From JAJPKK01 sp963824905 (lineage in GTDB: Bacteria; Pseudomonadota; Alphaproteobacteria; Rhizobiales; Xanthobacteraceae), in assembly GCA_963824905.1 (NCBI GenBank), contig CAWGRH010000010.1:248001-312000 (forward strand): a stretch of DNA of 64,000 bases. The letters are read 5' to 3'. Position 1 is the first letter of the stretch. Each line of letters starts with the position of its first letter. Shown in pieces: positions 18,154 through 26,573 of the stretch. Under the pieces are notes generated by a model. That model had not been told where the DNA came from. It saw nothing but the letters and a program-made list of their open reading frames with translations, and did not search any database. A program made the position numbers and the translations under genes.

Positions 18154-19167
18154 CTATGAAGATGTCGGCGTCGCCCTATGCCGTCGCACCGCGGACCGAC
18201 CCGTTGCGGCCGGCTCGGCTCGCGCCCCCCGCCGCTTCGCCAACGGCGTGGCGACTTCGCGCGCGCACTCGATAAACAACTGCGTAACTGGGTTCTTCGT
18301 ACGGTTCCGCAACGTCATGATTCCGAGTGGGCAGGGCTTCACCTGGAGTTCGATTGGCAGCAACTTGATTTGTGACCCCACGGCGTTGAACCGCAGAATC
18401 GATTCACATGCTGTGCCGATAAACCCGCCCTCCGCTACCAGTTCATCGCAGACGGCTGTGCTGGCGGTCATCATCTGCCGTGGCGCTTCCAGCCTGTTCG
18501 CTTGAAAAGCTTTGACCAGGGTTTCGCCGCTGAGGCTGTCGAGCTGAGGGATACACCAGGGCTCATCGGCCAAATCGGCCAGTGTTACGTTTGCGCGCCG
18601 GGCCCAGCGGCTGCGGGCCCCGACGGCCACCCGTAGTCGGCTATGATAGATAAGGGTCGCGTCAACGTCCTCCCCAGGCGGCGTGGGCAGGGGGGCGAAC
18701 ACAAGATCCACTCGCCGCTCTAGTAACGCGTGAGCTATCGACGCGACGTTCGCCTGCGTCACCGAAAAGACAATGCGAGGATGTCTTCGCGATAAGCGGG
18801 CGATGATGGCTGCGATGATACCCGTCTGCCGCTCAGTTACGCCGATCCGCAGCTTGCCGCAGGTCGGATCGGCCAGATGCTGTATCTCATCGGCGCTCAC
18901 CCTCAGATCGTCGAGAATGCCAATGCTTCGTTTAAGCAGGGCTTTGCCGTAAAGCGTCGGCTCGACGCCCTGAGGGCCGCGATCAAAAAGCTGCGCACCG
19001 AACAAGTGCTCCAGATCGGAAATCGCCCTGGATACGGCCGGTTGCGACATCGCGAGATGCTGGGCCGCCTTCGCCATGCTGCCAGTTTTGGCGACTGCGA
19101 GAAGCACATTTAATTGCTGTACCTTGAGCCGCCGACTGACATTCTGATGGTTCATGTCCATGCCCAT
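18154..19167 (-). CDS. LysR-family transcriptional regulator
   Basis: About 337 residues. The N-terminal winged helix-turn-helix is clear (LNVLLAVAKTGSMAKAAQHLAMSQPAVSRAISDLEHLFG), followed by the periplasmic-binding-like effector domain (GKLRIGVTERQTG ... EPWCIPQLDSLSG). Start is uncertain among in-frame ATGs at 19194, 19167, 19161 and 19155. It is divergent from the GFA remnant and the Bug/TctC binding protein, so it may control uptake of a carboxylic acid. A weak ATA-N12-TAT element at 19195-19212 in the shared gap could be its operator. Confidence 0.9.
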   Translation of the reverse strand: MGMDMNHQNVSRRLKVQQLNVLLAVAKTGSMAKAAQHLAMSQPAVSRAISDLEHLFGAQLFDRGPQGVEPTLYGKALLKRSIGILDDLRVSADEIQHLADPTCGKLRIGVTERQTGIIAAIIARLSRRHPRIVFSVTQANVASIAHALLERRVDLVFAPLPTPPGEDVDATLIYHSRLRVAVGARSRWARRANVTLADLADEPWCIPQLDSLSGETLVKAFQANRLEAPRQMMTASTAVCDELVAEGGFIGTACESILRFNAVGSQIKLLPIELQVKPCPLGIMTLRNRTKNPVTQLFIECAREVATPLAKRRGARAEPAATGRSAVRRHRATPTSS

Positions 19168-19288
19168 CCAGATCCCGTATACCCATATCCGCAAATAGTG
19201 CTTTTCGATTATAGCCCGTGCGAACTACCTCTCGAAGAGGCATCGCATCGAGTCACAGCTTTAAAGACTCCAGGCGATCCGAACGCGA

Positions 19289-19561
19289 TTGGTAGCAAAG
19301 AAACGAGTAGGGGGGTATCTGGCGGAAGGAAAACTCTCCGGAGGCTGTCTTTGTGGGGCCGTTCGCATCAAGGTGTACGCTGCGGCGCTCGACAATCCCA
19401 CGAACCACTGGCCCGAAACCGATATCTTTGTTGAGAGCGCGCAGCCCTGGGACGCGATGAATTCACCGCTGCCAAAACGCGCGCGTTCGATGGGTTCTTC
19501 CGTGATACCGCATACGCCTTCCTTGTCTGTGCAGGTTGCAGATCGAGAGCTCTCGCAATGA
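19289..19561 (+). pseudogene. GFA-family (CENP-V/GFA zinc protein) remnant with internal deletion
   Basis: The frame starts with SGGCLCGAVRIKV, the N-terminal zinc-binding strand of GFA proteins, and then jumps directly to LDNPTNHWPETDIFVESAQPWDAM, which is the C-terminal part of the same fold. The middle half with the other zinc-binding Cys pairs (C-x-C-x2-C and CxxCG) is missing. So this is a deleted GFA gene, not a short intact one. Only a TTG start is available. The end overlaps the ATG of the next gene. Confidence 0.6.
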
Positions 19562-20533
19562 AAACGATACGTCCAGTAGCCGCAATATTCCTGAGCCTGG
19601 CGAGCATCGCCACTGTAACGGCCCAGCCGTATCCGTCGCGTCCGATTACGATGGTCGTGCCATTCCCCGCCGGGGGAGCGACGGACATCGTCCTGCGCGT
19701 CGTGAGCGAGCAAATGCGAATGCCGCTCGATCAGCCGGTCATCATCGACAACGTGTCGGGCGCCGGCGGCAGCATCGGGGTCGCGCGAGCGGCCCGTGCC
19801 ATGCCGGACGGTTACACGCTGAGCGGCGGACAGTTGGGGACCCACGTTTTGAGCGGGGCCATCTATCCGGTCTCATACGATCTGCTCAACGATCTCGACC
19901 CAGTCGCCCTGCTTTCGACCAGTCCTGGAATTCTTGTGGGACGGAATGACCTGCCACCGAAAGACCTGAATAGCCTCATTGCTTGGGTCAAGGACAACTC
20001 CGGTAAAGCGCTGATGGGGACCGGAGGCAAGTCGGCGCCAGGACATGTCGCCGGCGTCTTCTTCCAACGTGTAACTCACAGCGATTTTCAGCTGGTCCCT
20101 TATCGCAGCACGTCTTTGGCCATGCAGGACTTATTGGGCGGGCGAATTGACATCATGATCGACAACCCGGCCACGTCGCTTCCTCAGGTGCGCGCCGGTC
20201 AGATCAAAGCGTATGCCGTTACCGCTGCAGCGCGCATTGCATCCGCACGCGACATACCGACTGTGGATGAAGCAGGGCTACCCGGATTCTACTTCTCGAA
20301 TTGGACGGGACTCTGGGTGCCTAAAGGCACGCCGAAAAATGTCGTCGCCAGAACTCAACGCGGCCGTCGTCGAAGCATTGGCAAATCCCGCGGTACAGTC
20401 GCGCCTCCTCGAACTCGGACACGAGGTTGTTCCGCGCGACCAGCAGGCGCCGCAAGCGCTGGCCGCAATACAAAAGGCCGAGATCGAGAAATGGTGGCCG
20501 ATAATCAAGGCGGCCAACATCAGGGGTGAATAA
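19558..20533 (+). CDS. Bug/TctC-type tricarboxylate-family substrate-binding protein, frameshifted
   Basis: A periplasmic solute-binding protein for a carboxylic acid, of the class that feeds tripartite tricarboxylate transporters. Signal peptide (FLSLASIATVTAQP), then the family hallmarks YPSRPITMVVPFPAGGATD, DNVSGAGGSIGV and DEAGLPGFYFSNWTGLWVPKGTP. At about 20353 the frame breaks: an extra a in ccagAactcaac. Removing it restores NAAVVEALANPAVQSRLLELG and the TAA at 20533, giving 324 residues, the normal size. No TctA/TctB membrane genes are nearby, as is common for orphan Bug proteins. Confidence 0.85.
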
Positions 20534-20600
20534 AGCGTAGGACTTTCGGCCGACGGCAATTCGTCCGAAAGCAACCGAGCGACTCAAGCCGACCTCGCGA

Positions 20601-21039
20601 CTACGCGTGACTGTGCTCATCCCCGGTAAGCTTCGCCACCACCTCCGCCGGAATCGGCAGACCCTTGAGCTTGTCAGGGTTTTCGGGATCGCGGCCGACC
20701 CAGACGCGGGTCTCGGTCCCTTCTACCGCGAGCGTTTCGCCGCGCAGCAGCCGGTGCTGCATGCGGAAGCTCGAGCGGCGGATCTCGGCGACGGTCGAAC
20801 TCGATGGTGACGACGTCGCCGAAGGTCGAGGGCACGATGAAACGGGCGCCGACATCGACCAGCGGAATGCCGACGATGCCGTGGCGCCGGATCATCTCGA
20901 ACTTGTTGTAGCCCAGCGCCCGCAGGAACAGCGCGTTGGTGCCGCTATCGAAATAGGTGAAGTAGTTGGGGAAGTAGACGATGCCGGCGGGATCGCAATG
21001 GCCCCACTCGATCGTCACCTGATGACGGTTGGTGAGCAT
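20601..21039 (-). CDS. 4-hydroxybenzoyl-CoA thioesterase-type hotdog protein, frameshifted
   Basis: A hotdog-fold acyl-CoA thioesterase. The start MLTNRHQVTIEWGHCDPAGIVYFPNYF contains the family's catalytic Asp (DPAGIVYF). After GDVVTIE the frame breaks at about 20798 (minus-strand GAGttTCG reads one T too many). Corrected, it continues STVAEIRRSSFRMQHRLL to PAEVVAKLTGDE, 145 residues, a normal length. It starts 3 bases after the SDR stop on the same strand, so the two genes form an operon, probably acting on the same acyl-CoA. Confidence 0.82.
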
Positions 21040-21042
21040 TTC

Positions 21043-21804
21043 TCAGCGCGGTGCGAGACGCACGGCGCCGTCGAGCCGGATCACTTCGCCGTTGAGATAG
21101 CGGTTCTCGATGATATGGAGCGCGAGGTCGGCATATTGCTCAGGACGGCCGAGCGCCCTGGGGAACGGGATCGAGGCGGCGAGACTCTGCTGCACCTCTT
21201 CGGACATTCCCGACACCATCGGCGTATTGAAGATTCCGGGCGCGATGGCGCACAGCCTTATGCCGAACTGCGAGAGCTCGCGGGCGATCGGCAGCATCAT
21301 CGACACGACGCCACCCTTCGAGGCGGAATAGGCGGCCTGCCCGATCTGTCCGTCGTAGGCGGCGACCGATGCGGTCGAGACGATCACGCCGCGTTCGCCG
21401 TCCTCGAGCGGATCGAGGGTCGACATCGCGTGGGCGGCGAGCCGGATCGCATTGAAGGTGCCGATGAGGTTGACGTTGATCACCCGAGCGAAATCCTCGA
21501 GCGGCATCGGCCCGTCGCGGCCGACGACGCGTCGCGCCGGTGCGATGCCGGCGCAATTGATGAGGATGCGTGCCGGCCCGAACCGGTCCCGCGCCTGGGC
21601 GATGGCGGCGGCGGTCCCGTCCGCGTCGACGACATCGCAGGCGATGGCGATGCCGCCGATCTTCGTCGCCACCTCCGCCGCCGCCTCGATGTTGATGTCG
21701 AGGATCGCCACCTTGGCGCCGAGTGCGGCAAGCTTCGCCGCGGTCGCCCGGCCGAGGCCGGAGCCGCCGCCGGTGACGAGCGCTGCATAACCACTGGGAT
21801 GCAT
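21043..21804 (-). CDS. Short-chain dehydrogenase, 3-hydroxyacyl-CoA dehydrogenase-like
   Basis: 253 residues of a classical SDR. NAD(P) motif VTGGGSGLG at residues about 10-18, the active-site Ser in STASVAAYDGQIG, YSASK (Tyr and Lys), and a C-terminal RPEQYADLALHIIENRYLNGEVIRLDGAVR. This profile is closest to type II 3-hydroxyacyl-CoA dehydrogenase (HSD17B10-like), so oxidation of 3-hydroxyacyl-CoA is a sensible guess. It is followed directly by a thioesterase and is divergent from a CoA-transferase, which supports an acyl-CoA pathway. Confidence 0.85.
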   Translation of the reverse strand: MHPSGYAALVTGGGSGLGRATAAKLAALGAKVAILDINIEAAAEVATKIGGIAIACDVVDADGTAAAIAQARDRFGPARILINCAGIAPARRVVGRDGPMPLEDFARVINVNLIGTFNAIRLAAHAMSTLDPLEDGERGVIVSTASVAAYDGQIGQAAYSASKGGVVSMMLPIARELSQFGIRLCAIAPGIFNTPMVSGMSEEVQQSLAASIPFPRALGRPEQYADLALHIIENRYLNGEVIRLDGAVRLAPR

Positions 21805-21964
21805 GGAGGAGGGGTCCCGTTCATTCAGCCGCAGCTACTAAACGGTTTGTGCGGCACGGCGCAAGCCTCGCCGGCAGGCCGTGCGATGCACCACGTGCCC
21901 GAAATTTGACCGGACCGGAGTTGATCCGTAAATAACCGACGTCACGAAGTCCTTGGATGCACTT

Positions 21965-22825
21965 ATGTCGGAGTTCATGTCCCTGGCCGCCGCCGTGGAG
22001 GCGCACGTTCGCGATGGCGACACGGTGGCGATGGAGGGCTTCACCCACCTTATTCCTCATGCGGCCGGTCACGAGGTGATCCGCCAGCGCCGCCGGCATT
22101 TGACGCTGATCCGCATGACGCCGGATCTCATCTACGATCAGCTGATCGGGATGGGCTGTGCCGACAAGGCGGTGTTCTCGTGGTGCGGCAATCCAGGCGT
22201 CGGCTCGCTTCATCGCATGCGCGATGCGATCGAGAACGGCTGGCCGCAGCCGCTCGCCTATGAGGAGCATTCCCACGCGGCAATGGCGAACGCCTTCGAG
22301 GCCGGCGCGGCCGGCCTGCCGTTCGCGGTGTTGCGCGGCTACATCGGGGTCGACCTGCCGAAGGTCAATCCGAACATCCGCAGCATCACCTGTCCCTATA
22401 CCGGTGAAATACTGGCGACGGTGCCGGCGATCCGGCCGGACGTTACGATCATCCATGCCTTGCGCGCCGACCGCGCCGGCAACGTCCTGCTCGAAGGTAT
22501 CGTCGGGGTGCAGAAGCAGGCGGTGCTCGCAGCCAGGCGGTCGATCGTCACCGTCGAGGAGATCGTCGACGATTTCGGTCCGCGCAGTCCCAACCTGGTG
22601 ATCCTGCCTGCATGGACCGTGAGCGCAGTGGTCGAGGTCCCCGGGGGTGCCCATCCTTCCTACGCGCACGGCTACTACAAGCGCGACAATGCCTACTACA
22701 AGAAGTGGGACGAGATTTCGCGCGACCGCGACGGCTTCCTCGCCTGGATGAAGGCGAATGTGCTCGACCGCGGGCCGGAGGCGTTCGCTGCCGAGCGCAA
22801 GCGCCTTAGCGGGAGCGCCGCATGA
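21965..22825 (+). CDS. CoA-transferase family subunit A (GctA/IpdA-like)
   Basis: 286 residues. Family I CoA-transferase alpha-type subunit; relatives are glutaconate CoA-transferase GctA and the steroid ring-cleaving hydrolase subunit IpdA. Conserved features include the start VRDGDTVAMEGFTHLIPHAAG, then NPGVGSLHRMRDAIENGWP, and CPYTGEILATVPAIRPDVTIIHA. ATG 21965 is chosen over a TTG at 21953 because GGA lies about 7 bases upstream. It overlaps its partner by 4 bases (ATGA). Substrate is not evident from sequence. Confidence 0.85.
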   Translation: MSEFMSLAAAVEAHVRDGDTVAMEGFTHLIPHAAGHEVIRQRRRHLTLIRMTPDLIYDQLIGMGCADKAVFSWCGNPGVGSLHRMRDAIENGWPQPLAYEEHSHAAMANAFEAGAAGLPFAVLRGYIGVDLPKVNPNIRSITCPYTGEILATVPAIRPDVTIIHALRADRAGNVLLEGIVGVQKQAVLAARRSIVTVEEIVDDFGPRSPNLVILPAWTVSAVVEVPGGAHPSYAHGYYKRDNAYYKKWDEISRDRDGFLAWMKANVLDRGPEAFAAERKRLSGSAA

Positions 22826-23607
22826 ACAAGCCTGCGCTCGCCTACACGCCGGCCGAGATGATGACGGTCGCCGCCGCCCGCGCGCTCAAGTCGAGCGACA
22901 TCTGCTTCGTCGGCATCGGCCAGCCGTCGGCCGCGTGCAATCTTGCGCGGCTGACCCACGCGCCTGGCATCACCCTGATCTACGAGTTCGGCACGCTCGC
23001 GACCAACCCCTCCATCCTGCCGCTCTCGATCGGCGACGGCGAACTGTGCGACACCGCATTGTGCACGGTGTCGGTGCCGGAGATGTTTCGTTACTGGCTC
23101 CAGGGCGGCCGCATCACCGTCGGCTTTCTCGGCGGCGCCCAGATCGATCGCTTCGCCAATCTCAACACCACCGTGGTCGGCCCCTATCACAAACCGAAGG
23201 TGCGCCTGCCCGGCGGCGGCGGTGCGCCGGAGATCGCGATCTCCTGCGGCGAAATATTCATCATCATGAGCCAGACGAAACGAGGCTTCGTCGACAAGCT
23301 CGATTTCGTCACCTCGATCGGCCACGGCGAGGGCGGCGATCATCGCGCCCGGCTCGGCGTCACGACCAAAGGGCCGACCCGGCTCATCACCGATCTCTGC
23401 GTTTTCGCGCCCGACCCTGAGACCAAGGAGATGACGGTGGTCTCGATCCATCCCGGCATCACCCGCGATGACATCGACGGCAACACCGGCTGGAAGGTGA
23501 AATACGCCCCCGACGTCGCCGAGACCACAGCGCCCGATCCGCACGAGCTCGCGGTGCTGCGCGAAATCCACGCGCGCACGCGCCGCGCCCACGGCGACCA
23601 GGCGTAG
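22822..23607 (+). CDS. CoA-transferase family subunit B (GctB/IpdB-like)
   Basis: 261 residues, the partner of the subunit encoded at 21965. Visible: GIGQPSAACNLARLTHAPG, LIYEFGTLATNPSILPLSIGDGEL (the region holding the family's Glu), LGGAQIDRFANLNTT and RLPGGGGAPEIA. Pairing with subunit A gives an enzyme that moves CoA between acids or opens a CoA-bound ring. It is followed by a palindromic repeat and then a thiolase, so the three may feed the same beta-ketoacyl-CoA route. Confidence 0.85.
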   Translation: MNKPALAYTPAEMMTVAAARALKSSDICFVGIGQPSAACNLARLTHAPGITLIYEFGTLATNPSILPLSIGDGELCDTALCTVSVPEMFRYWLQGGRITVGFLGGAQIDRFANLNTTVVGPYHKPKVRLPGGGGAPEIAISCGEIFIIMSQTKRGFVDKLDFVTSIGHGEGGDHRARLGVTTKGPTRLITDLCVFAPDPETKEMTVVSIHPGITRDDIDGNTGWKVKYAPDVAETTAPDPHELAVLREIHARTRRAHGDQA

Positions 23608-23646
23608 CGTGGTGGCCGTGATGACGTCGGTGGCCGTGCACATCTT

Positions 23647-23753
23647 CTCCCTCCCCCTGAAAGGGGGAGGGCCGGGGAGGGGGTCGCGGGCGGCAAGATC
23701 CGCAAGTCAGAGGACCCCCACCCCAACCCTCCCCCTGAAGGAGGGGGAGGGAG
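23647..23753. repeat. Palindromic repeat, family A copy 2
   Basis: Arms 23647-23685 and 23713-23753 are nearly complementary and match those of copy 1 at 2337-2441; even the centre (gcgggcggcaaga) is shared. It lies between the CoA-transferase and the thiolase genes. Confidence 0.9.
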
Positions 23754-23795
23754 CGCGGCGCGCCGCGTCCTGACGCGATCGAGGAGAATCCGAAC

Positions 23796-25002
23796 ATGCG
23801 CGATGTCTTCATCTGCGATGCAGTGCGAACGCCGATCGGGCGCTATGGCGGCAGCCTCGCCCGGGTGCGTACCGACGATCTCGCGGCGCAACCGATCAAG
23901 GCGCTCATCGCGCGTAATTCGAAAGTCGATGTCTCGCAGATCGACGAGGTCTATCTCGGCTGCGCCAACCAAGCAGGCGAAGACAACCGCAATGTCGCGC
24001 GGATGGCGCTGCTGCTCGCAGGGCTCCCGGACAGCATTCCCGGTATCACCGTGAACCGGCTTTGCGCGTCCGGCCTCAACGCGGTCGGCGCAGCGGCACG
24101 CGCGATCCGTTCCGGCGAGATCGACCTCGCCATCGCCGGCGGCGTCGAATCTGATGACGCGGGCGCCGCTCGTCATGGGCAAGGCGACCGAAGCGTTCCA
24201 GCGCACGGCCGAGGTCTACGACACGACCATCGGCTGGCGCTTCATCAACCCGCTGATGAAGGCGCAATACGGCGTCGACGCGATGGGCGAGACCGGCGAG
24301 AATGTCGCCGAGGAATACCAGGTGTCGCGGCAGGACCAGGACGCCTTTGCGCTGCGCTCGCAGCAGCGTGCCGGCAAGGCCATGGCGGATGGTTATTTCG
24401 CCGAGGAGATCGTCGCCGTCGAGGTTCCCGGCGGCAAAACGGGGCCGACCCGCGTCGACACCGACGAGCATCCGCGGCCCGACACCACGCCCGAGCAGCT
24501 CGCTAAGCTGCGCACCGCTTTCCGAAACCCCGGCACGGTGACCGCGGGCAACGCCTCCGGCGTCAATGACGGCGCGGCGGCGATGATCGTCGCCTCGGCC
24601 GATGCAGTGAAAAAGCACGGCCTCACGCCCCGCGCGCGCGTCCTCGGCATGGCTTCGGCGGGCGTGCCGCCGCGCGTCATGGGCATCGGCCCGGTGCCGT
24701 CGACCCGCAAGCTGATGGAGCGGCTCGGCCTCAAGATCGGCGACTTCGACCTCATCGAGCTCAACGAAGCCTTCGCCTCCCAGGCGATCGCCTGCCTGCG
24801 CCAGCTCGGGCTCCCCGACGCCGCCGACCACGTCAATCCGCATGGCGGAGCGATCGCACTCGGCCATCCGCTCGGCATGTCGGGGGCGCGTCTCGCGCTC
24901 ACCGCGGTCCACGGCCTCGAGAAGAACCAGGGCAAGCTCGCGCTCGCGACCATGTGCGTCGGCGTCGGCCAAGGGGTATCGCTGGCACTCGAGCGGGTGT
25001 GA
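23796..25002 (+). CDS. pcaF: Acetyl-CoA acyltransferase, 3-oxoadipyl-CoA thiolase-like, frameshifted
   Basis: Thiolase that cleaves a 3-oxoacyl-CoA with CoA, here most like beta-ketoadipyl-CoA thiolase (PcaF/PaaJ). Nucleophile Cys in NRLCASGLNAVG, then NEAFASQA, HPHGGAIALGHPLG-type NPHGGAIALGHPLGMSGAR, and CMVGxG-type CVGVGQG at the end. The frame breaks at about 24152: tcTg in gtcgaatctgatgacg has one extra t between GGVES and MTRAPLVMGK. Corrected length is 401 residues, the family norm. A good ribosome site (gaggagaatccgaacATG) is present. Confidence 0.87.
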
Positions 25003-25025
25003 GTGGAGATGGCAGCGACAGGACC

Positions 25026-25118
25026 CGTAGGGTGGGCAAAGGCGCGTAGCGCCGTGCCCACGCGGTCTTACCGGCGGCAGGCTCAGACGTGGGCCCGCTT
25101 CGCTGTGCCCACCCTACG
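25026..25118. repeat. Palindromic repeat, family C
   Basis: An outer inverted repeat gtagggtgggca (25027-25038) pairs with tgcccaccctac near 25106-25117; the inside holds further short palindromes such as gcgcgtagcgc. It lies between the thiolase and ligI. Only one copy is in the window. Confidence 0.75.
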
Positions 25119-25149
25119 TCACCACAATTGAGGTAGAGGAGAGCCCCGC

Positions 25150-26028
25150 GTGGCAATGAGTCCCGGCTACATTCCGTTCCATCCCAATCCGTCGAAGCCG
25201 CATTACAAGCCGCCGGCCGGCGCGGTCGATGCCCATTGCCACGTGTTCGGCCCGGAGGCAAAGTTTCCCTACGCGCCGGAGCGCAAATACACGCCGTGCG
25301 ATGCGTCCAAGGAAAAGCTCACCGCGCTGCGCGACTTCCTCGGCTTCGACAAGAACGTGATCGTCCAGGCGAGCTGCCACAGTAAGGACAATCGCGCCAT
25401 GGTCGACGCGCTCGAGACATCGGAGAACCGTGCGCGCGGCGTTGCCTTCGTCGGCCCCGAGGTGACCGACGCCGAGCTCAAGGCGATGGACCGCGCCGGC
25501 GTGCGCGGCGTGCGCTTCAATTTCGTCCGGCGCCTGGTCGATTTCACCCCGCGCGACGTGCTCGAAGGTATCGCCGCCCGCATCGCGCCGCTCGGCTGGC
25601 ATACCGTCGTTTATTTCGAGCTGCCCGACCTGCCTGATCTCGAGCCTTTCTTCACCGCGCTGCCCACCACCGTCGTCGTCGATCACATGGGAGTGCCGTC
25701 GGTGGCGAAGGGGGTCGATCATCCGGAGAACCGGCGGTTCCTGAACATGCTTGAGAAACATTCCAACATGTGGACCAAGGTGACCTGTCCCGAGCGCATG
25801 TCGCTCGCTGGAGCGCCCTACGACGACGTCGTGCCGTTCGGCCGCATCCTGGTCGAGCATTTCCCGGACCGGGTGATCTGGGGCACCGATTGGCCGCATC
25901 CCAATATGAAGAAGGAAGCTCCCGACGAGGGCGTGCTGGTCGATTACATCCCCAAGATCGCGCCGACCGCGGCGGCGCAGCAGGCGCTGCTGGTCGACAA
26001 TCCGATGCACTTGTATTGGTCGGCCTGA
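25150..26028 (+). CDS. ligI: 2-pyrone-4,6-dicarboxylate lactonase
   Basis: 292 residues from a GTG (an ATG at 25156 is an alternative). LigI opens 2-pyrone-4,6-dicarboxylate to oxalomesaconate in the protocatechuate 4,5-cleavage pathway. Amidohydrolase landmarks: VDAHCHVFGP (HxH), KNVIVQASCHSKDN, VVDHMGVPS and VIWGTDWPHPN with the catalytic Asp. The next three genes encode the enzymes that make its substrate, so the assignment is strong. A GAGGAGA ribosome site is upstream. Confidence 0.88.
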   Translation: MAMSPGYIPFHPNPSKPHYKPPAGAVDAHCHVFGPEAKFPYAPERKYTPCDASKEKLTALRDFLGFDKNVIVQASCHSKDNRAMVDALETSENRARGVAFVGPEVTDAELKAMDRAGVRGVRFNFVRRLVDFTPRDVLEGIAARIAPLGWHTVVYFELPDLPDLEPFFTALPTTVVVDHMGVPSVAKGVDHPENRRFLNMLEKHSNMWTKVTCPERMSLAGAPYDDVVPFGRILVEHFPDRVIWGTDWPHPNMKKEAPDEGVLVDYIPKIAPTAAAQQALLVDNPMHLYWSA

Positions 26029-26075
26029 CGACGTGATATAGAGGCCGAAATACGCAAGACCCCGGAGCCACCCCG

Positions 26076-26573
26076 ATGACCGGCGCCAAACAAAAAGAAT
26101 ACGACGATATTCCCGGCACCTTCGTGTTCGATGCCGACCGCTCGCGCGAGGGGTATCATCTCAACATGTTCTGCATGTCGCTGATGAAGGCGGAGAACCG
26201 CAAGGCCTTCAAGGATAACGAAGCCGAATATCTCAAACGCTTCCCGATGACGCCCGGGCAGCGCGACGCCATCCTCAAGCGCGACTACAACCGCATGCTC
26301 GAGCTCGGCGGCAACATCTACTTCACCGCCAAGCTCGGTGCGACCGATGGTCACTCGTTCCAGCACATGGCTGCGGTGATGACCGGATCGACCCAGGAAG
26401 ACTACGCGAAGATGATGCTCGGCGGCGGCCGCGGAATCGAGGGCAACCGCAGCAAATCCAAGCCCGGCAGCCGGCCGCGGATGGCGGCGCGCAAGCCGGC
26501 CGCCAAGGCGGCGCCGAAACGTTCCAGCAAAACGGCGAAACGTTCTACCAGGTCAGGATCGAAACGTGGCTAA
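26076..26573 (+). CDS. ligA: Protocatechuate 4,5-dioxygenase alpha subunit with basic C-terminal tail
   Basis: 165 residues. The first about 122 residues are a LigA small subunit (DIPGTFVFDADRSREGYHLN, then QRDAILKRDYNRMLELGGNIYF and HMAAVMTGSTQEDY). After GGGRGIEGN comes a roughly 40-residue tail of Lys, Arg, Ala and Ser (KPAAKAAPKRSSKTAKR) that is not part of the known subunit. It overlaps ligB by 8 bases. The alpha subunit helps form the active site but carries no iron ligand. Confidence 0.9.
   Translation: MTGAKQKEYDDIPGTFVFDADRSREGYHLNMFCMSLMKAENRKAFKDNEAEYLKRFPMTPGQRDAILKRDYNRMLELGGNIYFTAKLGATDGHSFQHMAAVMTGSTQEDYAKMMLGGGRGIEGNRSKSKPGSRPRMAARKPAAKAAPKRSSKTAKRSTRSGSKRG

Noticed and set aside
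19195..19212. LysR operator ATA-N12-TAT
   Set aside because: Only a weak dyad is seen and such short matches are common by chance. It is mentioned in the LysR entry but not listed as a site.
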